Shown here: in pieces, positions 9,512 through 18,807 of the stretch
Position numbering within the stretch: position 1 is the first letter of the stretch
Layout: every line of letters starts with the position of its first letter
Assembly (NCBI GenBank): GCA_030425045.1
Contig: JAUHVL010000008.1
Span: 62,001 to 126,000, forward strand
Direction of reading: 5' to 3'
Length of the DNA stretch: 64,000 nt
From: a bacterium
GTDB taxonomy: Bacteria; Bdellovibrionota; Bacteriovoracia; Bacteriovoracales; Bacteriovoracaceae
Program-made: the position numbers and the translations under genes
The notes under the pieces: model-generated
The model's input: the letters and a program-made list of their open reading frames with translations, nothing else
Told to the model about the DNA's origin: nothing
The model's database searches: none

Positions 9512-10109
9512 TCTTTATTATCTCATCCGACTCCTCACTCTTACCTACCGATTTAAAACTCTAGGTAGTGATACTTTGCCGAAAAACTTTATTTTAGGTC
9601 TATGGCATAACAATATTTTTGCTGGCATTACCTCTCAAATAAACAACCCTCACGTGGTGATGGTTTCTCGCTCTAAGGATGCGGAACTAGTCGCTATTAC
9701 TCTTAAGCGAATGGGTCATTACCTTGTCAGAGGTAGTGGAATGAGAACAGGAGAAAGTCGAGGTGGCAAAGAAGCAAAAAATCAAATGGCGAATATCATT
9801 AAAAAAGGAATACCTGGGGCCATCGCCATTGATGGCCCTGTTGGACCGGTTTACAAAGTCAAAGCGGGAATTATTCACTTGGCCTACGAAACAAAAACAC
9901 CGATTGTTCCCTACATTCCACTTGCTAAAAATTTCTGGGAGTTTAAAAGTTGGGATAAGTTTCGTCTTCCAAAACCCTTTAGCGAAATAATCATCTGCTA
10001 TGGTAAACCCATTTATGTAAACGAACGATCGGACTTTGAAAGAGCTAAAGAAGATTTAGAAAAAGCGCTCAATGACTCGGAGAAGGAGCTTGAAGTTCTA
10101 TCACCCTAG
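9489..10109 (+). CDS. DUF374-family lysophospholipid acyltransferase-like protein
   Basis: 206 residues. It has an N-terminal hydrophobic segment (YLLQNLLYYLIRLLTLTYRF), then GLWHNN, VSRSKDAE, and RGSGMRTGESRGGKEA followed by AIDGPVGPVYKVKAG. These are the usual landmarks of DUF374 proteins, relatives of lipid A/1-acyl-glycerophosphate acyltransferases, in which LWH replaces the HxxxxD box. A membrane-associated acyl transfer role is inferred by family. The proposed ATG lies in the loop of a 15-bp hairpin and has no ribosome site, so the true start or its control is uncertain. It converges with bolA, overlapping by nine bases. Confidence 0.8.
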   Translation: MQYLLQNLLYYLIRLLTLTYRFKTLGSDTLPKNFILGLWHNNIFAGITSQINNPHVVMVSRSKDAELVAITLKRMGHYLVRGSGMRTGESRGGKEAKNQMANIIKKGIPGAIAIDGPVGPVYKVKAGIIHLAYETKTPIVPYIPLAKNFWEFKSWDKFRLPKPFSEIIICYGKPIYVNERSDFERAKEDLEKALNDSEKELEVLSP

Positions 10110-10400
10110 GCAAGGGGGAGATTTTCCACCATCATTATTTTCACTCCATTGAGTTGGAGTTTTTGTAACCAAAGCAAGAGCATGAATTTTATCTTTTAAA
10201 AGATCTGCTAACAGTTCATTCACCATCTGATGTCTTTTTAAAAGCATCTGACCTTCAAACTTTTCACTAACGACAATCACTCTAAAGTGAGATTCTGATC
10301 CAGCAGGAACATTATGCTTTCCGCTTTCATTCAAGACTTCAAAATGAGTTGGATTAAAGAATTCTGAAACTCTTTTTTCAATTTCCTTTTGAATCACCAT
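10101..10400 (-). CDS. BolA family protein
   Basis: 99 residues matching the BolA fold: helical start (IQKEIEKRVSEFF), then VLNESGKHNVPAGSESHFRVIVVSEKFEGQ, LLKRHQMVNELLADLL and HALALVTKTPTQW. The HFRV, RH and HAL positions are typical. BolA proteins partner with monothiol glutaredoxins in iron-sulfur trafficking and can act as regulators. The ATG has AAGG seven bases upstream, which lies inside the last codons of the helicase gene; the gap to its stop is two bases, so the two genes are coupled. The stop overlaps the convergent acyltransferase. Confidence 0.88.
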   Translation of the reverse strand: MVIQKEIEKRVSEFFNPTHFEVLNESGKHNVPAGSESHFRVIVVSEKFEGQMLLKRHQMVNELLADLLKDKIHALALVTKTPTQWSENNDGGKSPPCLG

Positions 10401-10402
10401 GG

Positions 10403-12391
10403 TTAAACCTTAAATTTTACTTCAATTTTTTTAAAACGACCGTCACCAATAGAAACCGTCTCAAGTTGAGGATCATTTTTAAAGTACTCATGAATAATTC
10501 TTCTTTCGGCAGGATTTAAAGAAGGTGACATAGCCGAAGATCTCTCATCCATTACTCGGTCTCTCAAGTCTTTTGCCATATTTTCTAAGTCTTTCTCACT
10601 ATTTTTATTTTGACGACCTCTATTACGATCACCACCGCCGGCAATAAAGTTAACCTTGAGGTGTCTTGGCATCATAATTTTTCGACTCAAATAACCTCTT
10701 ACGACTTGCTCTAAGGCATGAATGAGTTCACCTCTATTATTCGTTAACATCTTTTCATCTTTTCCATTCAAAAAGATTTTTAAAACATTATCTCTAAAAG
10801 AAACTCTCACAAAGAGATTAATATCCATCATTTTAAATAACTGGATCAAAAAAGGAGTCACAAGCCTTTTATAAATAGGACGAACATAAAACTTGTAGGT
10901 TGTTTCTCTCGGCCCAAAAAAGATAAACTTCTTTTTCCCTTCAGAGATAATTTCATGACCAATTAGCCCACCATCTGAAATATCAAAATGATTCATGGCC
11001 TGATCGACGGCCTTATCGAGATTGGTCGTACTAATCTGATATACCATTCTTTCATTTTTAGGCATTTTGATTTCAACTGGCTTTTGCTCTGTTCTCTCTT
11101 GTCTTGTATCTTGAACTGTTTGCTTCATTGGCTTTTCCTTTTTCTTCTCTGGTCTTTCAGGCTTAGCTCTTTTGCCTGGTTTTTCGCGTGATTCTTGACC
11201 AGTCAGTAATTTTAAAGATTTCTTATCTATTTTTGGGGGATGACCAAGGTCTGCTTTATAGTCGTCATCCTCGATATCTAACATTGGTATTTTTCCGACA
11301 AGCTCGCTGATTGAATCAAAGTGATCACAATCTTCATGAGCACAAAAACTGACCGCGACACCTTTTTTCCCGGCACGGCCAGTTCTTCCCACTCGGTGAA
11401 TATAGTTTGCCGCCTCAGATGGGAGGTCATAATTAATAACTAAGGATAGTCCTTCGACATCCAAACCTCTAGCGGCCACATCAGTACAAACAAGTATCGT
11501 CGTTTTCTTCTCTCTAAATTCTTGCATTAAGCGAGATCTTTTATTTTGAGGTAACCGACCTGAAATTGGTCTCGCTTTAAAACCAAGTTTCTTTAACCAT
11601 TCGGCCACAAAATGAGTTTGATATTGAGTATTACAAAAGACCATGGCGTAAGTATCTTCATTCTTTTTGAGAAGATTAAAAAGCACCGACATTTTCTCAT
11701 GCTTTGCCATCATCACCATTGAATGATCAATTTTATCGACCACAACTTCATCCACATCAATTTTAATTTCAAGAGGATCTGAGTGATATTTATAGGCAAT
11801 ATTTAGAACATCCATATTATTAGTGGCCGAAACCATAATAAGTTGTCTTGATTTTGGAAGTTGTTTAAAAATCAATTCAATATCTGCTTTAAAGCCCATA
11901 TCGAAAAGCCTATCCGCTTCGTCCATGACCAGGCAGGTACAAAGTTTAGGATCTATAATTTTTTGTTTGATAAGATCAATCATTCGCCCCGGCGTGGCGA
12001 CAAGAATTCTCGCCCCTTCACCAATGAGTTTCTTCTGGCGATCAATATCTTCTCCACCAATGACACAAGTCGCCGTTAAGTCAAAGGGAGTACTTAATTT
12101 TTCAAATAAAGAATATGTTTGTTGAGCAAGCTCTCTTGTTGGAGAAAGAACAAAAATTAAACCTTTTTGATCTTCCCCAGAGTTCTTTACAAGTTTTTCG
12201 ATAATAGGAATTGCGAAAGCACCAGTTTTACCACTTCCAGTTTTCGCCTGAACAAAAATATCTTTATTTTCTAAAATTGGTTCAATTGTTTTACTTTGAA
12301 CATCTGAGGCGGAAGTAAAGCCAATATCTTCTAAAGCTTGTACTAATTCAGGGGTAAGGTCTAATTCATTAAATGAGCAAAATGTTTTCAC
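10403..12391 (-). CDS. DEAD-box RNA helicase fused to Jag_N-KH-R3H tail
   Basis: 662 residues, GTG start. Residues 1-~375 hold a complete DEAD-box core: Q motif, AKTGSGKTG, PTRELAQQ, TPGR, DEAD, SATN, a motif V region (RGLDVEGLS) and HRVGRTGRAG. A Lys/Glu/Arg-rich linker (~385-445) follows. The last ~210 residues look like the protein Jag/KhpB/EloR: Jag_N-like (LDKAVDQAMNHF...GKKKFIFFGPRE), a KH-like domain whose GxxG loop is degenerate (TNNRGELIHALEQ), and an R3H motif (NPAERRIIHEYF, RxxxH). Predicted RNA-remodelling enzyme with a built-in single-strand RNA binder. Jag is normally a separate protein encoded near yidC. It is co-transcribed with bolA. Confidence 0.85.
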   Translation of the reverse strand: MKTFCSFNELDLTPELVQALEDIGFTSASDVQSKTIEPILENKDIFVQAKTGSGKTGAFAIPIIEKLVKNSGEDQKGLIFVLSPTRELAQQTYSLFEKLSTPFDLTATCVIGGEDIDRQKKLIGEGARILVATPGRMIDLIKQKIIDPKLCTCLVMDEADRLFDMGFKADIELIFKQLPKSRQLIMVSATNNMDVLNIAYKYHSDPLEIKIDVDEVVVDKIDHSMVMMAKHEKMSVLFNLLKKNEDTYAMVFCNTQYQTHFVAEWLKKLGFKARPISGRLPQNKRSRLMQEFREKKTTILVCTDVAARGLDVEGLSLVINYDLPSEAANYIHRVGRTGRAGKKGVAVSFCAHEDCDHFDSISELVGKIPMLDIEDDDYKADLGHPPKIDKKSLKLLTGQESREKPGKRAKPERPEKKKEKPMKQTVQDTRQERTEQKPVEIKMPKNERMVYQISTTNLDKAVDQAMNHFDISDGGLIGHEIISEGKKKFIFFGPRETTYKFYVRPIYKRLVTPFLIQLFKMMDINLFVRVSFRDNVLKIFLNGKDEKMLTNNRGELIHALEQVVRGYLSRKIMMPRHLKVNFIAGGGDRNRGRQNKNSEKDLENMAKDLRDRVMDERSSAMSPSLNPAERRIIHEYFKNDPQLETVSIGDGRFKKIEVKFKV

Positions 12392-12501
12392 AGCTAATTA
12401 TGTACTAAATTTCTTCTCTCCTGACTAATGATTATCGCTTTCTATGCGACAGGCCAAAAAAGAAAAATCCATACTTTAGCTAAATGCGCGGAGTATTAAT
12501 G

Positions 12502-15084
12502 CTAACTAGCTTTTTGATAATCATTTAGATTGATACTAAGCTGACCGTTATTTACCTCGTTATTAGAGCGAGATGGATTGATAACAGAGTCGATATTTAA
12601 GATCGAGACGATCTCATCATCGATAAAAGTTACGCCCAATATCTCCTCACGATCGGAGTTATTTTCATCAACTTGCTCATTTGTCTTCCCAATATCTAAC
12701 AACTCATTCACTCTGAGCCCAAACCATCGATCATCTTTTTGTACGACAATCAAGTCTAATTGATCATTTTGACTCAAGATTTCTGTAGTTGGAGTTGAAT
12801 CAAAATTAAGAGCATTTTCCAAAAAGACAATTGTCAAAGTAGATTCTCTATATCTTACGATGGGAAGATCTCCTGTAAAGCTCACACTTTTCGGATCGAT
12901 CACTTCAAAACGATAGACAGAATCCAACGGTAGCGCGAAAAGTTGATTATTCGATAATCTAAATTTCATATACTCTGTATAATTTTTCGCTTCAGATTCC
13001 TCTGATTTTATATTTTCGTATTCTTTTTCACTAACTGCTTCAATACTATTTCTCTTAGCAATTCCATTAACATCTAAAATTAATGATAAGTTTCCATCAC
13101 CAACAAAAGTTGAGCCTAGGTATTCTTCACAATCACCTAAAAGAGGGTGAAGTTTTTTAACAATGATCTCTTCAATATCGTTAATCTGGTCGACAATAAT
13201 CCCGTATGAAGCTTTCTTGTCTCTAATCACAACGATGTTCATAGAATCATTATCATCACGATGACCAAGCGAAAAAATCTCACGAGCTTCGACAAGAGGA
13301 ATAAGGCCGTTTTGATGCCTTAAAACTTTTTTATTATTTACGTAGTCAATTCGTTGTCCATTTTTCTTCCCTTCTTCATAAAGAACCACTTCGGCAACAT
13401 TATCTAGGGGAATAGAGAAAACGTGATCTTCGACATCAACCATTAATGAGTTAATAATTTGAATGGATCTAGGGATAGGAATAATCATGGTAAAGGTTGT
13501 TCCCTCACCCATTATTGAGTCAATATGAATACTTCCGCCACTTTCTTCTATCGAAGAACGAACCATATCCATACCAACACCACGACCACTTATTTCTGTC
13601 ACTTTCTCAGCGGTTGAAAAACCTGGCTCAAAGATAATATGAAAAACCCTATTATCACTCATCTCCCCTAACTCTTCTTGGGAGTAGAGTCCTTTTTCAA
13701 AAGCGAGTTTCTTTATAACTTCTGGATTTATTCCCTTACCGTCATCTTTAATTTCAACAACAATATCTTCACCAACTTCTTTAACACTTAACCAAATATT
13801 ACCCTTCTCACCTTTACCGGCTTTAACTCTATCTTCAACGGCTTCAACTCCGTGATCGACACTATTTCTCAACATATGAACAAGAACATTACTTAAGACC
13901 TTTCCAAGTGAAGTATCGACACGAATTTCTTCACCCTTGGTGTGAAAATCTACGTTCTTATTACAATTACGAGCTGAATCTCGTACAACTCGCTTCATTG
14001 GTCTAAAAACACCATCAATTGAAACTTTTTTAATTTCACTAATTTGATTTTGAAGAAACGAGCTTACTTTATGCATTTCATCCATCGCCTCGTTAACGAT
14101 TTCAAGCTCACGGTCTCCATTGTATTTCATATTTAATTTTGAAAGGTTTTTAAATATAGTATTTTTTAAAACGGTAAGTTCACCACTTTGTTCCATAAAC
14201 TCTTCTAGCATCCCTATAGAGACATTGAGTTTTTCATCTTTCTCTTTCTTTTCTTGTGATTGATTTTTATCTGCATCAGAGCTGGTACCACTTATCTCTT
14301 TCGCTTCAACTTTTTCTTCAGGCTCAGAGCTCTCTTGTAAAAAAACTTTTCCAGCTTCTTCTACATTAAAAGGAAAGGCTACTCCATCGCTGGTACATTG
14401 ATACATCTTTTTTAAAAAATCGAGTCCCTTTAGTAAGATATCAATCGATTGATTATTGACAGCTTTTTTCCCGTCTTTCACAGCAGTGATATAATCTTCA
14501 TAGACATGGGAAAATTTTGATATTTCAACGAGTCCTAAACAAGCACTTGTCCCCTTAATCGTATGAAGTAATCTGAAGTATGTATTTAATGCTTGCTGAT
14601 TACTTGGGTCCTCCTCAAGAGTGAGAATAAGTTCTTCAATCTCTTCAAGCATAGGGGTGGTTTCTTCTAGAAAAGCTGCGGCCATTCCCGCTTCTTCTTC
14701 AATAACATCAATTCTGGCAGCAATCTCTTTATTTAGAAATTCTTCATGCTCATTAAGCTTGAGCGGCTTTTCAATAAACTTAACAATCCTCAATGACATG
14801 GCCTGCTCAGCGAGCTTAACATCAAAAAAGCCAGTTACGATAACAAAGGGAACTTCACAGTTTTCTTCGAGTAATTTTGAACGTAACTCCATCCCGTCAA
14901 GTTCAGGCATTTTCAGGTCAGAGACAACTAAGCAAATTGATTTTTGATTTAATAAAATATACTCGAGAGCAGCATGGGGTTGATCAAAAGTTATAACATC
15001 GTGGCCAAGGACTTCAAATATCCCCTGATAATTCTCAAGTAGTTCTTTTTCGTCATCAACACAAACAATTTTATACTCTGACAT
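12502..15084 (-). CDS. Hybrid CheA-type histidine kinase (REC-Hpt-HATPase-CheW-CheW)
   Basis: 860 residues, cytoplasmic. Order: an N-terminal receiver (acidic CVDDE, phosphoacceptor D56 in VVSDLKMP, K near residue 106), an Hpt domain with phospho-His H174 (LLHTIKGTSACLG), a CheA dimerisation segment with charged coiled coil (~290-360), a HATPase with HMLRNSVDHG, DDGKGI and GRGVGMD boxes (~365-530), then CheW-like domains at ~535-670 and ~695-845. The N-terminal receiver and the second CheW copy are additions to standard CheA. It is the last gene of the che cluster. SD GAGAGG precedes the ATG. It probably takes part in a phosphorelay with the other CheA; the output is unknown. Confidence 0.88.
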   Translation of the reverse strand: MSEYKIVCVDDEKELLENYQGIFEVLGHDVITFDQPHAALEYILLNQKSICLVVSDLKMPELDGMELRSKLLEENCEVPFVIVTGFFDVKLAEQAMSLRIVKFIEKPLKLNEHEEFLNKEIAARIDVIEEEAGMAAAFLEETTPMLEEIEELILTLEEDPSNQQALNTYFRLLHTIKGTSACLGLVEISKFSHVYEDYITAVKDGKKAVNNQSIDILLKGLDFLKKMYQCTSDGVAFPFNVEEAGKVFLQESSEPEEKVEAKEISGTSSDADKNQSQEKKEKDEKLNVSIGMLEEFMEQSGELTVLKNTIFKNLSKLNMKYNGDRELEIVNEAMDEMHKVSSFLQNQISEIKKVSIDGVFRPMKRVVRDSARNCNKNVDFHTKGEEIRVDTSLGKVLSNVLVHMLRNSVDHGVEAVEDRVKAGKGEKGNIWLSVKEVGEDIVVEIKDDGKGINPEVIKKLAFEKGLYSQEELGEMSDNRVFHIIFEPGFSTAEKVTEISGRGVGMDMVRSSIEESGGSIHIDSIMGEGTTFTMIIPIPRSIQIINSLMVDVEDHVFSIPLDNVAEVVLYEEGKKNGQRIDYVNNKKVLRHQNGLIPLVEAREIFSLGHRDDNDSMNIVVIRDKKASYGIIVDQINDIEEIIVKKLHPLLGDCEEYLGSTFVGDGNLSLILDVNGIAKRNSIEAVSEKEYENIKSEESEAKNYTEYMKFRLSNNQLFALPLDSVYRFEVIDPKSVSFTGDLPIVRYRESTLTIVFLENALNFDSTPTTEILSQNDQLDLIVVQKDDRWFGLRVNELLDIGKTNEQVDENNSDREEILGVTFIDDEIVSILNIDSVINPSRSNNEVNNGQLSINLNDYQKAS

Positions 15085-15157
15085 AGATGCCTCTCATAAA
15101 TACATTTCTAAGAACTTATCGGATTTTAGATAAGATTAGTTTAGTCTTTAAGGGCTC

Positions 15158-15523
15158 TCAGGCTGCTTGTTTTTTTGGAAAAAGATCTTCACAAAGTAGC
15201 GATTTATCTTCAGGAGTTAACGGTAGTTCAAAAATATTATTATAACCAAGACTATAACTTAAGGCTTTTTGATTTGAGTCCATTTTAAAGTTTGTAAAAA
15301 GAAAATAGGAATGGGTGAACAACTTTTCTTCACTTACTCTAATAATAAAAGAATCATTTATTACATTATTGATAATAAAGACTTTGCAATCAGATTCATT
15401 TTTTAAAACTTTTAAAAGCTCATTTTGACCAGTAAAAACACTAATATCCTCATGACCAAGCTCTAACTTTGAAAGATCACTTTTATCCAAATTTGCTAAA
15501 TTTAAAATATAAAAATTGCTCAT
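15158..15523 (-). CDS. Receiver-like protein without phosphoacceptor, che cluster
   Basis: 121 residues from the ATG at 15523, which has AAGG six bases upstream; a six-residue longer version lacks a ribosome site. The pattern of alternating beta strands and helices (FYILNLAN, KVFIINNVIND, SYFLFTNF, ALSYSLGYNNIFELPLTPEDK) resembles a CheY-like receiver, including an ALS.GYNNIFELPL ending. However the Asp pair, the phosphorylated Asp and the Lys are not conserved. If the fold call is right it is a non-phosphorylatable decoy or scaffold. Otherwise unknown. It lies between cheR and the second cheA on the same strand. Confidence 0.5.
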   Translation of the reverse strand: MSNFYILNLANLDKSDLSKLELGHEDISVFTGQNELLKVLKNESDCKVFIINNVINDSFIIRVSEEKLFTHSYFLFTNFKMDSNQKALSYSLGYNNIFELPLTPEDKSLLCEDLFPKKQAA

Positions 15524-15578
15524 AAAGAACCTTAAAATCACCTAAAACCTTATCGAGACATGTCTAGGATATCTTTAG

Positions 15579-16412
15579 CTATTCTTTTTGATAAAAGAAT
15601 GCCTTATTAAATTCAACCTGTTTAAAGGGGAGGTTCATTCCAATCATACTCTCGCCGGCACCAAACACTAAAAAACCACCGGGTTTTAACGCCTTATGAA
15701 TATTCTCAAGAACCTTTCTCTTATTATCTTGATCTTGATAAATCAGAACATTACGACAAAAAATTATATGATGTTTGTTTGTAGGATAGATATCTTTTAA
15801 TAAGTTAAAAGTTGAGTATTTAGGCCACCTTTTTAATTCAGGATTAACGGCCCAGGAAATATTATCTTTTTCATCTTTATGTTGAGTAAAGTACTTTACT
15901 AAAAATGGAGCGGGCAGCCCCCTTTGAACATCAAGAGGTGTGTAAACTCCAGATTTTGCCTTAGCGAGAGCAGAAGTTGAAAGGTCTGTCGCTTCCATAT
16001 TGATCGACTGAGGTCTGACAATATTTTGAAAACTATCAAGAGACATATAAATACTATAGACTTCTTGGCCAGTAGAACAAGCACAACTCCAAATTGATAG
16101 CGTCGGATCTGTTGGATACAGTTTTTTAATCTCTGGAATCAGTGATTTAGCAAGCGCCTTAAAAGGCTTTAAGTCTCGCATGAAAAAAGTTTCATTATTG
16201 GTAAACAAATTTAAAATAAATTCTTCATCAGTTAAACTAAATGGTTTTTTAATGAAACTTAATAATTGCTGATCATCTTCAAATTCATAAGTAGATCGAA
16301 TTGTATTCAAACGAGAGTCTAAGCGGTAATAATCTGTTTCTTTATACAAAATGCCTGTTTTATCGTAGACATATTTGGCAAAGAAATCATAGATTTCTTT
16401 TTTAGTATCCAT
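15579..16412 (-). CDS. cheR: CheR-type chemoreceptor methyltransferase
   Basis: 277 residues. An N-terminal helical CheR domain (to ~75) precedes a SAM-binding domain with LSIWSCACSTGQEVYSI (CheR motif I), MEATDLSTSALAKAKSGVY (acidic SAM-ribose contact) and HHIIFCRNVLIYQD, then LKPGGFLVFGAGES. It methylates Glu residues of MCPs, opposing CheB. It starts one base after the cheY stop on the same strand, so the genes are coupled. The substrate is presumably the soluble MCP of this cluster. Confidence 0.93.
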   Translation of the reverse strand: MDTKKEIYDFFAKYVYDKTGILYKETDYYRLDSRLNTIRSTYEFEDDQQLLSFIKKPFSLTDEEFILNLFTNNETFFMRDLKPFKALAKSLIPEIKKLYPTDPTLSIWSCACSTGQEVYSIYMSLDSFQNIVRPQSINMEATDLSTSALAKAKSGVYTPLDVQRGLPAPFLVKYFTQHKDEKDNISWAVNPELKRWPKYSTFNLLKDIYPTNKHHIIFCRNVLIYQDQDNKRKVLENIHKALKPGGFLVFGAGESMIGMNLPFKQVEFNKAFFYQKE

Positions 16413-16413
16413 C

Positions 16414-16788
16414 CTAGTCTCCTAAAAGGTCTTCAAGTAGTTCAATTTTATTTTCTAGAATATCCACAGTGAATGGCTTCATAATATAATCAACAGCACC
16501 ACTTGATAGTGCTTTTTGAATCTTTTCGGGACTATTTTCTGTGGTCATCATAAAGATTGGAATTGTGAAAATACTCTCTGCTTGGTTTTTCTCTAGAAAT
16601 TCTAAACCATTCATGACTGGCATATTCCAATCTAATAAAACCAAATCCACGTCAGGTTGTTTGGCGATCACATCAAAAGCCGCTTGTCCATGTTCAGCGA
16701 CTAAAGGTTCATGCCCTAGTTCAGTAACCATGCTTGAAACCATTGATAGAATTGGTTTTGAATCATCGACAATTAGAATTTTCATCAT
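16414..16788 (-). CDS. CheY-like single-domain response regulator
   Basis: 124 residues, a bare receiver: acidic IVDDS, phosphoacceptor D56 or nearby (LVLLDWNMPVMNG), Thr in FMMTTE and Lys in DYIMKPF. It has no output domain, as in CheY, so it should act by binding a partner when phosphorylated by one of the two CheA proteins. The stop lies one base before cheR and the start overlaps the upstream unknown gene by one base. Whether it binds a flagellar switch or another target cannot be told from sequence. Confidence 0.9.
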   Translation of the reverse strand: MMKILIVDDSKPILSMVSSMVTELGHEPLVAEHGQAAFDVIAKQPDVDLVLLDWNMPVMNGLEFLEKNQAESIFTIPIFMMTTENSPEKIQKALSSGAVDYIMKPFTVDILENKIELLEDLLGD

Positions 16789-17768
16789 TATCCCTTTTGA
16801 CTAATTTTTAACATATTTTCAATATTCGTTAAGTATTCTTCTTTAGAACTCCCTTCCGAGAGATACTTTTTTACATTTCCTTGTATCAAAAGATGGTCTT
16901 TCAACTCCCAAGCGATTTTAACAGCTGTTTTAATTTCTTTAAGAACACTCGAAAAGTTATGAACAGTAAAATCAACTTGTTCAGCAATAATCGCTTCCAA
17001 TAAGCGCTCTTGAGATTCAAGATTTTTTATCAATAGTTTCTGCTCACACATTTTACTGACACCAAGTAATTTATAGATTTCAGTGTGAATTTCTTTGACT
17101 TTATCCGCGTTAAAACCAAGAGCAAGTTTCTTTATTAGTCCATTGATTTCAGTCTTTTTTTCATCAGTAAAAAAAGTTTTTAATTGGCCATCAGAATTAA
17201 TATTTAACTCTTCACTACTTTCTTCATTTGTAGACATAGAGTCTTCTGGTTCTGGTTCTGAAGAAGGCTTCGTATCTTCCATCAATTCATCTGCAGAAAT
17301 CCCAAGATCAGCTAAAGACTCAAGCGCTGCTGCATTGAAAGCACTATCGTTTGTCGAGGCTTCACTTTCAACGGCTTTTTCTTCCTCTCTAACCGTGTCT
17401 TCACTAGCTGGAGAAGGAGTTTTATCACTCTTATAATTTTCTATGACTTCAATCATTTTATCTGAAGAGAGATGACCTTGATCAATTATCCACTGAGCAA
17501 GTCCTTTTGACTCTTTGACTTGTTGATCTAAAACATCACCAATCTCATCATCAGTTAAGAGAGAGCTTTCTTTCAATACTTGCAGCAAGGATTTGTTTTT
17601 TTCGTTTGCAAGGTCAAGAAGCTCAATCAACTTTTCGGTATTCAGTTTTTCATGTTTTTTTAAAATATCAAGAAGTGGTCTCTTATGGTTAAACTGATAG
17701 CTCATACCATCGAGTATCTTTTGATCATCTAAAATATTATTCTTTTTTAAATATAACAAAAATCCCAT
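16788..17768 (-). CDS. Unknown che-cluster protein with N-terminal helical repeats
   Basis: 326 residues from the ATG at 17768, just after the cheB stop and with AAGAGA upstream; a start at 17792 would overlap cheB and has no ribosome site. Residues 1-~115 contain about three similar units of 35-45 residues (ILDDQKILDGM, LNTEKLIELLDL, LTDDEIGDVLDQQ, LSSDKMIEVIENY) that recall GspE/MshE N-terminal motifs; that resemblance is my inference. Residues ~118-200 are an acidic, Ser-rich linker. Residues ~205-320 are helical and may form a binding domain. Soluble, no membrane segment. Its place between cheB and cheY suggests a role in the sensory complex. Confidence 0.65.
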   Translation of the reverse strand: MGFLLYLKKNNILDDQKILDGMSYQFNHKRPLLDILKKHEKLNTEKLIELLDLANEKNKSLLQVLKESSLLTDDEIGDVLDQQVKESKGLAQWIIDQGHLSSDKMIEVIENYKSDKTPSPASEDTVREEEKAVESEASTNDSAFNAAALESLADLGISADELMEDTKPSSEPEPEDSMSTNEESSEELNINSDGQLKTFFTDEKKTEINGLIKKLALGFNADKVKEIHTEIYKLLGVSKMCEQKLLIKNLESQERLLEAIIAEQVDFTVHNFSSVLKEIKTAVKIAWELKDHLLIQGNVKKYLSEGSSKEEYLTNIENMLKISQKG

Positions 17769-17769
17769 A

Positions 17770-18807
17770 TTAAATTCTCTTAAAAACCTCATTTATCATT
17801 GTCGCTAACTCCTCAAGACTTAAACATTCAACTGTTGGAATATTTTCTTTTACCGCACCGGGCATCCCCCAGATGACAGATGATTGCTCATTTTGAACAA
17901 AGATATAGTCACCTCTAAGGTTTAACTTCTTATTTGCTTCAGCCCCGTCATTCCCCATCCCCGTTAAAACCAGTGAAAGAATTTTATCATCATAGTTTTC
18001 GGCGAGAGAATCGAGTAAAACATCTAATGAAGGTCTTACAAAACAAACTTTTTCTGATTGGTTAATTTTAATTTTTCCATTTTCATAGATCATATGAAAA
18101 TCACCGGGAGCAATTAAACATTTTCCGACTTCCAGTTGATCTCCATTTTCCCCTTCTTTAAATTCAAGAACACTACTTGTATTTGTTAAATGCCCTGCTA
18201 ACTTCTCTGTAAAAAAAGGAGGCATATGTTGTACAAGCAAAAGAGGTACTGAAGGTGTTTCTTTAACCATAGAAAAAAGCTTATTTAATGCTTCCGGTCC
18301 TCCTGTCGAGCTTCCAATGACAATAAGTTTAGGCTTTATGGTCATGTCTTTAACGATTGCTGGTACATTGACTGAACTCGCGACGCTTTCACCAGATTTT
18401 TTTCCGAGAAAAGATTTGACCTTTGGAATTAACGACTCTCGAATCATCTTTAGACTATTTTCAATACTTGCTGCACCACCAAGATCCTGCTTAGTGACAA
18501 AGTCATTAGCACCAAAAGAAAGCGCCAAAACCGTTTTTTCAGCCCCCTTACTACTAAAGCTTGAAAATACTAAGATAAAGACATCGCGATTAAATTTTCG
18601 TATCTCTTTAATTGCAGTGATTCCATCCATTATTGGCATTTCTAAATCTAACGTAATTAAATCTGTGTCTGGATTTGTTTTCAAGTACTCTATACCAGCT
18701 TGGCCATTTCCAACCGAGTGGACTTTGGTAATCTGATCAGATTCCACTAAGGCCTGAGAAATGGCCATCCTAAATACGACAGAGTCATCAACAACTAATG
18801 CTTTCAT
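17770..18807 (-). CDS. cheB: CheB-type chemoreceptor methylesterase/deamidase
   Basis: 345 residues. Receiver domain at 1-~125 (VVDDS, LITLDLEMPIMDG, DFVTKQD) linked to a methylesterase domain with the catalytic Ser in GSSTGGPEAL, His in QHMPPFF and Asp in TGMGNDGA. It removes methyl groups from MCP glutamates and is activated by CheA. Its ATG overlaps the MCP stop by one base. Together with cheR it shows that the cluster has a full adaptation loop. Confidence 0.94.
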   Translation of the reverse strand: MKALVVDDSVVFRMAISQALVESDQITKVHSVGNGQAGIEYLKTNPDTDLITLDLEMPIMDGITAIKEIRKFNRDVFILVFSSFSSKGAEKTVLALSFGANDFVTKQDLGGAASIENSLKMIRESLIPKVKSFLGKKSGESVASSVNVPAIVKDMTIKPKLIVIGSSTGGPEALNKLFSMVKETPSVPLLLVQHMPPFFTEKLAGHLTNTSSVLEFKEGENGDQLEVGKCLIAPGDFHMIYENGKIKINQSEKVCFVRPSLDVLLDSLAENYDDKILSLVLTGMGNDGAEANKKLNLRGDYIFVQNEQSSVIWGMPGAVKENIPTVECLSLEELATMINEVFKRI

